Assembly (NCBI GenBank): GCA_014904985.1
Contig: MU128962.1
Span: 62,001 to 126,000 of the forward strand
DNA: 64,000 nt
Direction of reading: 5' to 3'
From: Hydnum rufescens UP504
Taxonomy: Eukaryota > Basidiomycota > Agaricomycetes > Cantharellales > Hydnaceae
In this document: positions 1-11,242 of the stretch, one piece after another
How positions within the stretch are numbered: the stretch's first letter is position 1
Layout: every line of letters begins with the position of its first letter
Position numbers and translations under genes: made by a program
Notes under the pieces: generated by a model
What the model was told of the DNA's origin: nothing
Database searches by the model: none
Seen by the model: only the letters and a program-made list of their open reading frames with translations

Positions 1-3000
1 ATGTGCCGATGGCCGACCGAGAACTTCCTGCTCCAGAACGGTCCCGCTTAGCCGACGTGGAGGTGATCGAAGGCGTGCGGGAGGTAAAGGATACGCTGCA
101 TCACCGACATGGGTGATGTGGTATTCATGTGCCCCAGGGTCGGACGTCTTGAGCTGCAATCTGGTGGTGTGTTGAATACTACTGAATGTAATCTGATCGC
201 GCAGTCGCTCGTGGCCCCGAAGTTGGCCCAGGTAGGAGTACGAGACCTGAAAAGGCGGTCGACCTAAGAGGATGGTTTGAGCTATACTTAACACGCAGTA
301 GTTCCAAAGAGTACCTCACCCTCCAATTCAATATCGATGTGATCCTCAACGCCCTCACAAACTGGTGGACGTTTAATGGCACCGCTTGCGGTGACGGACC
401 TGCGTCAGTTCAAAGGTCAGCTTGAAATGATACCTATATGATAGGGCCTGTACCCAGCGCGAAGATCAAACACGCCCGCTGGCTTAGGCACCCATTGGAC
501 ATTGTAGGTGGACGCCTCGGGTATAACTCGACCAGGGCAATGCGAATCATGTATCTAGTCTCGTAGCTGAAGTCTTTGAATGTGAATCGGGTAATGGGGT
601 GGCTTACTTCCAACAGGGTGTACACCCCTTCCTGCTTCACAGCGAGGTTTTCATTGGCAGAAGTGACGCGGACCCATTCGGCATTTCCAACTTCCGGGGA
701 AGTTGGATTGCCACTGTGCGTGCTCCACCTATACGCAATGTTCCATGGCTACGAATATCATACCATCAGTTAATACGATGGTACACAGTAGAATACTCCT
801 CACTCCGTCGCCTGTTAATCTGAGGGGCAGTCTGGCAGTCTCGTTCTCCAAGGTGGTGAGTTCACGCTTCCCTTCGGGGCCGGCACCATAAAACTGGGCG
901 AGTCATGTTAGTTAAGACACTTCAATCTCGAGAACGCATGCATATCTTACCTTGACAGTAGGCTAGTCCCAGCGAGAGAAACATCAGTATTTAAGGACAT
1001 ATATTATCCTCAGAATATTTACCTTGATGCGTTTCACTACGACATTCATTCCAGGGATATCAAGGCTTCGCTTGCATCCGTTTGCACCTCCAACGCTTAC
1101 TGCAATTGTCCAACTATCATCAGCCTTTTCTTAAAGAACGGAACATGGCCGACAAATCGTTACCGAGATCCACTTCAAAGGAACCTCCATATTGATCGAC
1201 ATCTGGAAGAATGGGTACGGTCACCGTTTCCCTGAGATTCTTCAATTTGGAGTACGTTCTGATCTCAGATCCCTTTGGACCAACTAGTTGCAACTCCACG
1301 TTGAAGGGAGGTGTTCCCTATTAAACCGAAGTCAACACCTAGACACATTTCATGCCCAACAAACGCACTCGGAGGTCCATACTTATTTCGACGGACCGAC
1401 CTTCGCAATTGATTATTACCTCACGGCCCTCCTTCGCCGTCCTGACGAAGCTGGCAGACGCCAATGGATGGACATGTTGTGTCGTCGTGGGGGTTCCTGC
1501 AAGGGGAATTTTCTGATAGTTTTTGTCCGAAATGTGCGTAAATGTATACGTGTAACTTCCGCTCATCTCGGGCTTGAGAGTAATCTCAGAACGAGCCGAA
1601 TTCACGGTTTGAGTTAGAGTTTTGACGGGATTTTTGTCATGTTTCGTTGTGTAAAACAACACGAATGGGGGGTGCCATGAAGTACCAGGCTGGCCGAAAC
1701 TCCGATATCACTCGAGCTGCATGAGGTTGTAAATGAGAGCAAATTTGACCCTAAGCGTAATTGAGACCCACCATTCATGAAGACTCTTGAATCCGATCTC
1801 TGCAGAGGGCTTAGGTTGCTCCACCACCAGACATGTCTCTGGACTGAGAATTTCGCCCGGGCAAGTCTTGCCCTTTATCCTCACGATGGTATACTCTCCA
1901 GGTTCACTCACAGGGACATTGACGGATTTGCGGTCCTGAGGGATGGTAAAATCCTTCGTCCAGCCCGAACTGGCCTTTCGAGACTGTTTGTCTCGCCGTT
2001 CAGGATCGAATCGAAGGGTCACCACCCAAGGGCCATCTGCGGGATCCGAGGAGTTTAAGGCAACGGTGACTCTTCCTTCTTTCCCATGAAGAAGATCGAC
2101 AGTTTTCGCTGTTCCTGTACCGCAGCCCCAGAAGCTGGCGGAGCTGCGGCCAAGGACCGTGATAGAACGTTTCGTGGTGGAAGTCGCAGAAGCACTGAAG
2201 AAGGTCAACCGTATTTCCCCCACCGTCCGTCAACGAATCCAAAGCATATGAGTGAGGTCCAGGTATGTCGAGAGGCAAAGTGAGTGGGATTCGGACGTCC
2301 TGTGCAAGGGGAAGTCCATCGGCCTGAAAATAACGGTGTTACTATGGCTTTCGTCGGAAGGCGTTGGAAATAAAAACGGTCTACCTCAGCAGTGCCCTCT
2401 ATCCCTTCCACTAAGAAGTCTTCTCGTTTCCCTGCGATATCACGATGCCATTTTCAACGACATAGGGGACCGTCCCTCGAACATCAATGTGGACATCTCG
2501 TGCAGCACCAGCACATTGCACCTTGGCCAGCCTGTCATCTTCAAATCGAGCAGTTGGACATTCCACCACAGTGGTGTCGCTTCGAATGCGGCGCGAAATA
2601 TGGACATCGGAGTTAGTCGAGTCCAGTACGCGCTCCAACCGTATCACACCAGGCCGAGTAACCCGTATATACACAATGCTTTGGGTCTTCTCCAAAGTTA
2701 AGAGTGGTCGAGAAGGATTACCAACGACAGTCGTTTGTTGGCGCTGTGCACCCTCTTCCACGATATCCTCGTCGTCATACTCGTCGTCATCCTCGTTTCG
2801 AGACCCCGGCAGTCGGGCCTGGCCGGCGAACAGGTTAGCTGACTGCATCTTGCCTAGTTCTCGCGAAGTAATGTTGACGTAGTCCCGAGGCCCTCGATCA
2901 GCCAGAGGGGAGACAGAATATTGAACGAGACTGAGCGACCGGGTATTATTGAGAAGTATTGGGATGAAGACGCCTACAGGGGGCATTGCAAGACAGAATG

Positions 3001-3828
3001 GGAGGAGTTGTGGATTGAGCTTGGCCGTGCTGAATTGAATGTTTAGAACTAGGAACGAAAGTCACGAGCCGATGAGACAATTAAAAACCGCACCTAATGG
3101 GAGATAACCGTACTGTATGTTGCCCAAGAAGATGGGCGCCATAGTCCACTACATCTTGAATTCTAACTCTTCGCTGAGAAATGGCCAGTTCGTCATATTC
3201 GAACATACTTAGAAGGTCTGGACGAGATTGTGAGCTCTGTGCGGGATATAAGACCTAGTCCTAACATACTCTTGATGGGTACAGGCAGAAATCTACCCCA
3301 GGTGAACTACGGTAGGAGACGAATGAGAAACAATAGTTGCTTCTGTTTCAAGGACCCACCGAGTAGTTCCCAAACAAGACCCAATTGAGAAGGCTAAAGA
3401 GCAGGATTTGAGCACATCGTGCGCGCTGGTCAAACGTTAATCTGGCGAAGAGGGTGAGTTGGTGTTCATTTCTACTGGGTGTTCTTGCATCACCTCGGTA
3501 TCCGCAGATATGGTATGAACCACAAGAATAGGGCATCAATGACGTTCCATTTGAACAAGAGATATTGGATAGCTGGGTCGTCATGCTCCGCTATGCTAGT
3601 AAGAAATTGGCCTATCTTTATTGCCTAGACTTTGACGGTGAGAACTTAAAACAAGGCGTGCTATCCCGACGCGTATATACCTGAGAAGCAGCAAGGATAC
3701 CTAGACTAGGAGTCGCTGGAGAGAAACGCTCAGGTTGATCGCAAGACGGATGGGGACAGACTCACCTGCGAGGGAATGTCGAGGTATTTCTCCCCGGCCA
3801 AAGGCCCATTTGAAGGAGGCGTGGCCAT
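1..3828 (-). CDS. POM152: Nucleoporin Pom152 (3'-truncated by window edge)
   Basis: Pom152 is an integral pore-membrane nucleoporin that anchors the nuclear pore complex, with N-terminal membrane segments and a long lumenal tail of Ig-like repeats. Reading the minus strand from an ATG at 3828, I find the short N-terminus ending LDIPSQ, then exons with WNVIDALFLWFIPYLRIPR (about 3495-3580) and LLNWVLFGNYS (about 3363-3450). These are typical Pom152 transmembrane segments. Next come a linker, VGVFIPILLNN near 2950, an acidic stretch near 2770-2800, and Ig-like repeats, for example CPGEILSPETCLVVE near 1840, SGSYTYTFTHI near 1540, ENETARLPLRLTGDG near 820 and TFSSIQHTTRLQL near 150. The C-terminus lies beyond base 1. 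Spliced exons do not join cleanly: frame changes are needed near 3710, 2410 and 2215, among other places. The family call is firm; exon borders are approximate, and the frame breaks may be assembly errors or decay. Confidence 0.88.
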
Positions 3829-6800
3829 ATATGAAATATGGTGGCCTCCCGACAGAACCAGCTCTCGACGCGTCCAGTGGATGCAAATTTCGGTACGCTC
3901 CGCGATTATATAATGTGGCGCCAAGGTGCTTTGCGTGCGGAGAGAAATCTGGGGATTAGGTGGCAGTAATCTCCTTGAAAGTGCGGCACGATCTTCTCCC
4001 TGAAGAGAAGCCCCCATTCCTCCTGGCCGGCCCTTAATCGAAAGGGAAATAGTCAGGGGCATAGATATCAAACGCATTCACACCATTTTTCTGGCAAGAG
4101 ACCTTCCTGACCCGCCTTCCGCCACTTATATCACGCATAGTCAGGGATTCATGTAATTAGAGCCGGGGTTCTAGCCCGTTGTACGCACCCTAGTTTTTTT
4201 TCTGAAGGTCTGGAGGAGTGAGTGCCTTACTCTGGTGTTGAATATATAGTTACCGCCTTGGGACTAGTCGACTGTTGAGATCTCGAGAACATGTGTGGAG
4301 AGTCTAAGACTACGGGACCCGTATATCATTAAGCAAAGATAGTTCTCTGCGAAAGACGAAAGACAAAAGTTTCCGCGTAGAAAAGTACCCAACTACAACC
4401 CTAGCTTGACAAATTAGAGTCAAGATGCTTTTTCATTCCCGATCCCCAGGAGTGCGCTCCGAACCTCATCAGCGCTCATCTAAAAATTGATTAGCTTTGT
4501 GAATTATCAATTGGCCGGATAGTAACGTCGGCCGATGACTGTGTTCAAGCTCATACAGATTTGTTGGGGCATGCATTCAGACAGCTGGGATTGCAGCGTC
4601 AAGACAACATACACGGTCGGGCGCATATCCGTAAGAATGAGGACGGTTCGGGGTAAACTACACAAGACTTGGCTTGGCATTGCACTTACTATGAATATGA
4701 GGGGGACAAACACCTCGATGACATACATGATCTCTGACTGAAGCTCGTGACGAGGGTTTCGGGGATATTTGGCGGCAGTGGCACTCCGCGAAATTTACTT
4801 ACACCATTCGGCCTGGTGTTCGGCTTCGGAAAATCCCTGGAGAAAAGTCCGAACAGTTGACTAGGACGTTCGAAGATTATGATCGCTAAAGCGCCGACTG
4901 TGTCTTGTGTTTTTTTTTGATGCACTAGCTCCAAGGTGCTCATTTCGCACGGCTCTTGCTCGGGTTTATAAACGTGGGACCAATCAAGAAAGATTCCGGC
5001 GGGTGTTTGAAAATTATTATCGCTCAAGCGCCGACTGTATCTTGTTTCTTCGGACGCACTAACCTCAAGGGGCTCGAGCTCATTTAACGTGGCTCTTGCT
5101 CTCTCGTGGTTATAAACGTGCGAACAGTCCAAAAGGATTTCGGCAGGGATCAATATGTTCTGAAATTGGATACGCGGAGAGATATGATAGGAGCAGAGTA
5201 TGCGAAGGAAAGCAGGGACCGGAGTCGGAATAATATTCCGCCGACCAAGTCGATAAACGCACCTATATATATGAGGTGGGGTGGTAATATGACGTGAAAT
5301 TGTGGAACCAGAGAATACTGTGGGTGGGATTAGGAAAAAAGCCTCCCCAGGACGCTCCGCCGCGCGTTAAACTTCCCAACAACAACCCGGAGTAAATTGG
5401 CCCTCGTCCCATGGACGCGATTCCCATGCACATAAGCTTGGCCCTACTCCGGAGGTCCCGTAAGAAATTTGGGGCCTCAGGTCCATCTAGGGTTAACTTG
5501 AAGCTTAAGGGAGAGACCCCAAGTAAATTCAGATGTGAATCCACATATCCCTTTGATTACAGAGATTTTCCTGCCGTTCGAAGTCTTTCTCGACCCCTGT
5601 GATTGCCTTGAGCTCGTAAACGTCCCGCAATCATACTTGAAGAGAGGGGCGATAAGGAATACAGGAGTTGGAACCAGGTCCTCGCTCTGGCGCCCTTTTT
5701 CTGGTCGTCTATGTTTTTCTTTTTGATGAGGAGTGCGTTGGCCTGCGTCGCCGCTGAGCGCTTATTTCGGACTCAATACCGGGAACCTCCGTGCTAGTAC
5801 CTGATTTTTCTTGACCTCCACTTCGGGTCTTGTTTGTGTTCTCGGAGTCCCGCGTCCTGTCTGCCTGCCGGCCGTCGCGATCGGAAGGTGTGTCATTGCA
5901 ACCCTGCACCTCCAACCACGTAAATAGTGGAAGGTTCTTGTGGGGCGGCGACTTGCAATTACTCCACTTTTACGCGACTGTGCGACTAAAGCGAACCCCA
6001 TCTGGCGCTCATGAGTGACTTGCATTGTCTGTCACCGACAGTTTGTGCCGCAGCCCCTGTTCTACATAAAGCTAGTCTGACTTATGTCATTCATGGCGGC
6101 CCCATGCGGTGTACAACCGGCGCTACTGGATGACTTACTCCCAGGAAGGATGTCATTTGTCGGAATTAACGACCTGGCCTTCTCCTCGGAACTTTACTCC
6201 CTGGCCCATCCCTGCCTGCTCCGCCTCTCTTCCGCCTCCGTATCCCTAAACGGTGTGCTGCTTCTGACTATTCGCTCCCGGTGTCTATCCTGTCGAGATG
6301 ATTTGACTTTCTGGGCCACACCTGAAAATTACTCATTCATGACCAGTCATTCATCTCCCAAGATGGTACTGTATTGGGGGTCATAATGCACCCGACAGGA
6401 CGCGTGCGGGATGCGTTGGAAATTTGCAGCCACAATAACAGTCCGATTGCCAAATCTCTTGGCCCAATGAAGTTGTAAAAAGGGTTACATCCGCGGTTCA
6501 AGTACAGTACAGGGGTGTTATTTCCATTGACATGAATCTCTTTTAGTATTTCCTGATCAAGGTGATCCTTTAACTACGCGGTCCAATCCTCAGAGCCTCG
6601 AGGCAATGGCAATCATGTGAATACTGCCCTAACCCTACTCTCCCGATGGGGTCTACTTCCAAAATAGTGAATCAGGGTGTGTAACCCCTTGGTATCGTGC
6701 ACATAAATTTCGTGCTTCCCTCTCCCACTTCCCACTATCACGTGCCATAGATCCTGCAAGTCCTGACTCCCTTGTATTTGTTCGCTGCCGATATAAGATA

Positions 6801-7540
6801 TGGGTGTGTGAGCTTGCTTCGCGTGTTCCCCCATTCCATCTGAGGCGTATATACGAGGCTCATTCGATTATTATGCCGCAAAATGTCGTTCATATCATAT
6901 CATTATCATGTATCAGGGCTTCGCTGAGATCCCCAGATCCGATCCCATGACACACGATAAGTGTGATAGAAGCAGCATGAACTCAGTCGTGTAAGAATTG
7001 GAACCTATCCTGACAGAGAAGAGCTACCCAGGGATTGGTACACATCATGGCACTTTTCAGGTGCCAAGAGCTGAGATAGTCAACAGGCAGATCATATGTG
7101 ACAAGGAGATCTCAGCATCATTGAGGATGTCCTGGGGGCCCCATAAAATCGGAGGAGCGCTACCGCGTGACCGAAGGGCCGGCTCTGGCGCTCTGTGGCT
7201 TCGAAACTAATAGGAGCTTAGGAATTACGGGGGTTTTTTTGATTCCGCATGAGCAGACCAACGAGCGGAGGGGCATATCCGCTAATTTATAGGATCGCTG
7301 GGGGAATGCCTCAGTGGTCGCGAGAGGATGACCCTGGTCATGCGCCTGAGGCGTGCCGCACTAGATGACCTCTTCGTCATTTCGGGGCTTCACCCATATC
7401 CGCTCCCCCTGGGCGGTGACGGTTGGTAAATAGGGTCTAGATGGGGGCGCTTAGCACCGGTTCCATTGACCCGAAACATATTCCCCGAACTTGCTATAAA
7501 ACGGGTGCTCTTGTGGCCCAAAATTTTCCGCCACATCCTC
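3829..7540. other. Intergenic stretch, no recognisable gene
   Basis: No frame here gives a protein I recognise. Open frames are short, lack family motifs and do not chain through plausible introns. The one structural feature is the two-copy tandem repeat at 4838-5130. A poly-T run lies near 4911 and a (G)n(T)n run near 7229. Confidence 0.5.
4838..5130. repeat. Two-copy diverged tandem repeat, about 145 bp per unit
   Basis: Two adjacent units share the landmarks GCGCCGACTGT, CTTGT, GCACTA, CTCATTT, GGCTCTTGCTC and TATAAACGTG in the same order and spacing. The first unit spans about 4838-4980 and the second about 4981-5130. The copies are clearly diverged and differ by small indels. On the minus strand both copies happen to stay open, so the translated stretch looks repetitive, but nothing indicates a real protein. 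Confidence 0.7.
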
Positions 7541-8588
7541 ATGGCCCCACTCACTTTCACTTCAGAATACATTTCCATTGGATCGCGCAAGGCGCACGTG
7601 CGACTTTCCAGACCAGCACTTACGCACTCGCCCAAAGAGCCCCCACCGATTATTTTCTTGCATGGCCTGGGAGGCTCATCCTCCTTCTGGATCAGCGCCC
7701 TCCTTACCGTCCCCGAATTAGCCGAGCGACGGTTGCTTGTGCTATACGATCTTGGTTGGCCAATTCGCATCCATTGATTTTCGCTAATCTTACTCACCAC
7801 ACCCATCCCAGATGGCCATGGAATGAGTACTTGGAGCGGCAGAGATCTCGACCTAGACGGCCTTGTAGAGGACTTGGCCCACGTGATGCGGGAACTTAAA
7901 ATAAAACGCGCGGCTCTCGCTGGTCATTGTTTTTCGGCTGTGGGTGTCGTCCTCCGGTATCCCCCGGATGTATGCGTTTCTTACTCTGAGTATCCCAAAT
8001 AGCTCGTTGCATCATTATACGCCCTCCGAGCGCCTGCCAATGTAGAGAAGCTTTGTAAGTTCCATTATACCCTCTCCCCTCCCTCTCCCCCTCCTTTTTT
8101 TGGTTTCTTCCCTTGTCGTTTACTGTACCCCCCTGTTAGTCCTCCTGAACCCGATCCGGAATCTCAGCACCCCCGTTCGGAAGGTAGTGGCTTCACAGGC
8201 AGCAGCAGTCCTCACATCATCCGGCATGTCTGCCGTCGCCGGCAGCATCTCCGCCTCCTCCATCTCACGACGAAGCCTGCAGACCGACTATGCCGCACAG
8301 TCCTTCATTCATCGCATGGTGCTAACAACGAGCGCCAAGGGTTTTTCGGCGGGCAGCGAAGCACTCCTTCAGGCAACACCTTTCGACGCCAGCAAGATCA
8401 CATGCAAAACCGTCATCGTCGGCGGGACGGAGGATGTGTTCACCCCTCCAGACCTGGTCCGCTCGTGGGCGAATGAGATCGGCGACGGGAAGGGCAGAGA
8501 TGTGATCTTGAGGGACGTGGGTCATTGGGGCGCCGTAGAAGCGCCACGCGAGGTGGGCGAACTCCTGGAAGACTGGGACGCGATGTAG
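7541..8588 (+). CDS. Alpha/beta hydrolase, disrupted or mis-assembled in the middle
   Basis: This is an alpha/beta-hydrolase-fold protein of the esterase / 3-oxoadipate enol-lactonase type. Exon 1 starts at ATG 7541 and carries the oxyanion-hole motif FLHGLGG near 7655. It ends at 7754 and splices to 7812 to give YDLDGHGMSTWSG, a classic motif of the fold. The nucleophile elbow reads AGHCFSA, with Cys where Ser is usual. From about 7950 the frame breaks: IPNSSLHHYTPSERLPM, or alternatively LVASLYALRAPANVEKL, appears in other frames before a pyrimidine-rich intron near 8060-8130. The last exon is clean to the stop at 8588. It includes the cap region, GGTEDVFTP (catalytic Asp) and DVGHWGAVEAP (catalytic His). 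The fold is well supported. The substrate is unknown, and it could be a pseudogene. Confidence 0.72.
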
Positions 8589-9247
8589 GGCGTGGCTTGT
8601 TCGCGTCCCAGCCTTTTTTTTTGTGCCGCCTTTTTGGGGAGAGGAAGGGTACTGGTGCGAGAGGTAATTTACAGGTATAGCTGCCGCATCGCGATCTCGC
8701 CTGTCGCCATACGAGTGATAATATTTCCTCCATTCCGTACTCCCCCCACCCCCCCTTTTTTCATGGTTCTCACATATGGGTTTATTTGTTGCACACCCAA
8801 CATAGCATCATATGGTCTCGGACATGTTAAATCACTGTTGTAGTTTCGGAATCCAAGATACCCTAGCTGTACGTTTACTCCCAATACGAGACAGATTCGA
8901 GGTTGATGGGATTGTGCGTGCAGGATTGCGCCGAGTACGCGATGTCGAGGCGTCGATAATTAATGGGCTTCACGGGAGAACAGAAGCAGGGGAGAGCTAC
9001 CGCCGCCCGCCTTCGAATGCAATTATTCTAAGTAGTATTATGTGTGATTAACGAAGTAACGAAGGCCAAGCAATTACTATATACACAGGTCGTGTATCCA
9101 TAGTGAAGGGATTAATGGAATTCATTCATCCTCTACAATATCTGGATATTTCGATCAGCCTATTGCCGTGGCAAAAAAACAAAAACAGCCGATCATAACA
9201 CGTACTGATTGGAGAAGACTGGATAACAGAGAATGCGACGCAATTCG
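8589..9247. other. Convergent 3' intergenic region
   Basis: The hydrolase on the left and the membrane-protein gene on the right end here tail to tail. I see AT-rich sequence and a short C/T run near 8740, but no gene or RNA. Confidence 0.5.
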
Positions 9248-11242
9248 TCAGCTATATCCCAGCCACACGTACTGCGACAGCATCAAACGCACATAGTTTT
9301 TCAATATCGGGGGCAGCGTTTCCGCTTGTACCAAGGGAGGTGACGGGTATGGGTGCGCAGTAATCGTAGGACCATGGAACGGTGCCGGGTCTGGTTGTGA
9401 TGCCCCGGGAGGGGGCACAGTGTCGGACGTCCACGTACGGCTCTCCTTTTCTTGTTCACTCTTGGATGAGGGGTCCAAGGGGTCATTATCGAGCACGACC
9501 ACATTCCGTGTTTGGTTAATTGTGAATGGCAGCACCTGGGGAGCGCGTGAAGCCCCTCGTCTGTCGGAATACACGATAGGTTCAAGTTGCATGGAAGCGC
9601 GGCGCCCTACGAATGACGTGCGGGCCGTGTAACCAGCCTCACGTCCGATCGATCGAGGGAAGAAAATCTAAAGGCAATAAATGAGCATCAGGACTAAACA
9701 TGATAGGATCATTACATACCAACAAGGTGAACATAGATGATACCACTAAGCCAATTGCACCGGCTGTGGCAAGGAGATCTGTATGGGGCCAAGGCCCGAG
9801 CCACAGCGGGTGTGTACGCTGTAAAAAGGCGAGCACCGCGAATGTACTTACCAGTAGCAAATCTACAATGTGCAAAGCATTATTGAATTGCTGCGAGCTA
9901 AATACTCAAGCAAAAACGGGGATCTTACGCGTTTTCGTTGACATGCGTTTCCCTCGTTATCCCATCGGCAGATATGATTAAGAACGAGATGACGAAGATG
10001 AATCTGAAAAAGGTTCGCGAGATCTAGACCCAGGCATAAGCCCATGAAAACGAGAATGACATTTGGAGGGCCGACCACTCACATTCAAATCTTTAAAAAC
10101 GGTGAGACGGATTACAACTTCTGGCTCTCCGCCTGCGCGTCTCTATTCCATGTGATGCGATATGGGAAATCTTTGAACGACAAGAATCATCAATTGATTT
10201 CACTCACGACTCTCTTGATGAATGCAGGGAATAACCATCTACACATTCGCCACATTGCATCAGTCAATAGTAACTCCTCGAAAATAAGTGAAATACTAAC
10301 AAGACCCGAAGCGAACAGAACGTCACCAAACCGCTGCCGATGCTACCAGCCATCATAGTGATAGGCTCAGACTAGTCGATGCAGAAATATATCAAGATGC
10401 CTGGCATATCCAGATAAGAGGCTCTACTCACTTTTAATGGGTCTTCACGGGTGAACCAAGTAAGCAGGGGCAGGCCGACCAAGGAGCAAACTGAACCAAC
10501 TACCCATATTTTGAACTGAATAGAGCTGAACCAAGAAGAATAGGGCGCGAGGTTGACGAGAAATAGCCAAAAGCAGAGCTCCTCAAGATGGGATACGCTA
10601 CCAGGGCGGGAAAGAATAAGACATGAAGAAATACTTGCGAAAAAATAACGAACATCTCGAGCGCCCACGCCACAGAGAGTAGCATATAGAGAGGATGGAT
10701 CCACTTGACATTTTGCGGCGACCAAAGTTGATATGGTTTGGGGACAACTAATTGTCTCATTAGCACAAACATATGGAAGAGCCCTAGCGTGACGCACTGC
10801 CATGACCCGGTATCAAGACAAAGCCCTCCTTATACTTTATGACCATCATTCCCATGGAGTATGCTATTAACGTCGGCACCGAGGTTAAGTAGCAGTACTA
10901 TACAGGCCAAAAAATCAATGGTAGGCCACAAACACGTAACACAAATGAGACGACGCGCACTGTCATAATTCGCTTGAAGGCTCCATTTCGTTTCTCAAAG
11001 TCCCATCTGAGGTACGACACCGATCAATGTGATGATGTCGACAATCCACCAACCCAGGAAGTCGAACTCACCTCAAAGACTTGAAACGATCGAACTTCCA
11101 CAGATGAGAGACTAGGAAACCAAAGAGCTGCAGAAAGCAACAGATGTTGGAGACCAGAATCTACAGTAGAAAATGCCCAGCCACCAACCGCAACAGACAG
11201 GATGGTCCAGAAGACATACACAGTGGGGGAGATGTGCGTCAT
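9248..11242 (-). CDS. Agaricomycete multi-pass membrane protein
   Basis: I recognise this as a conserved Agaricomycete integral membrane protein of unknown function with about seven membrane segments. The start is ATG 11242 (MTHISPTVYVFWTILSVAV), and exon 1 ends at a GTGAG donor after 11072. Landmarks in order are NLGADVNSIL near 10880, VVPKPYQLWSPQNVKWIHP near 10720, ELCFWLFLV near 10570, GLPLLTWFTREDPLKV near 10450, and HTDLLATAGAIGLVVSSM near 9770. A hydrophilic Pro/Ser-rich tail runs to the stop at 9248. Some exon joins are ambiguous, for example around 10600, where a direct splice leaves a one-base discrepancy. The function is unknown. The sequence suggests plasma-membrane or endomembrane residence, with the tail as a cytosolic C-terminus by inference. 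Confidence 0.72.
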
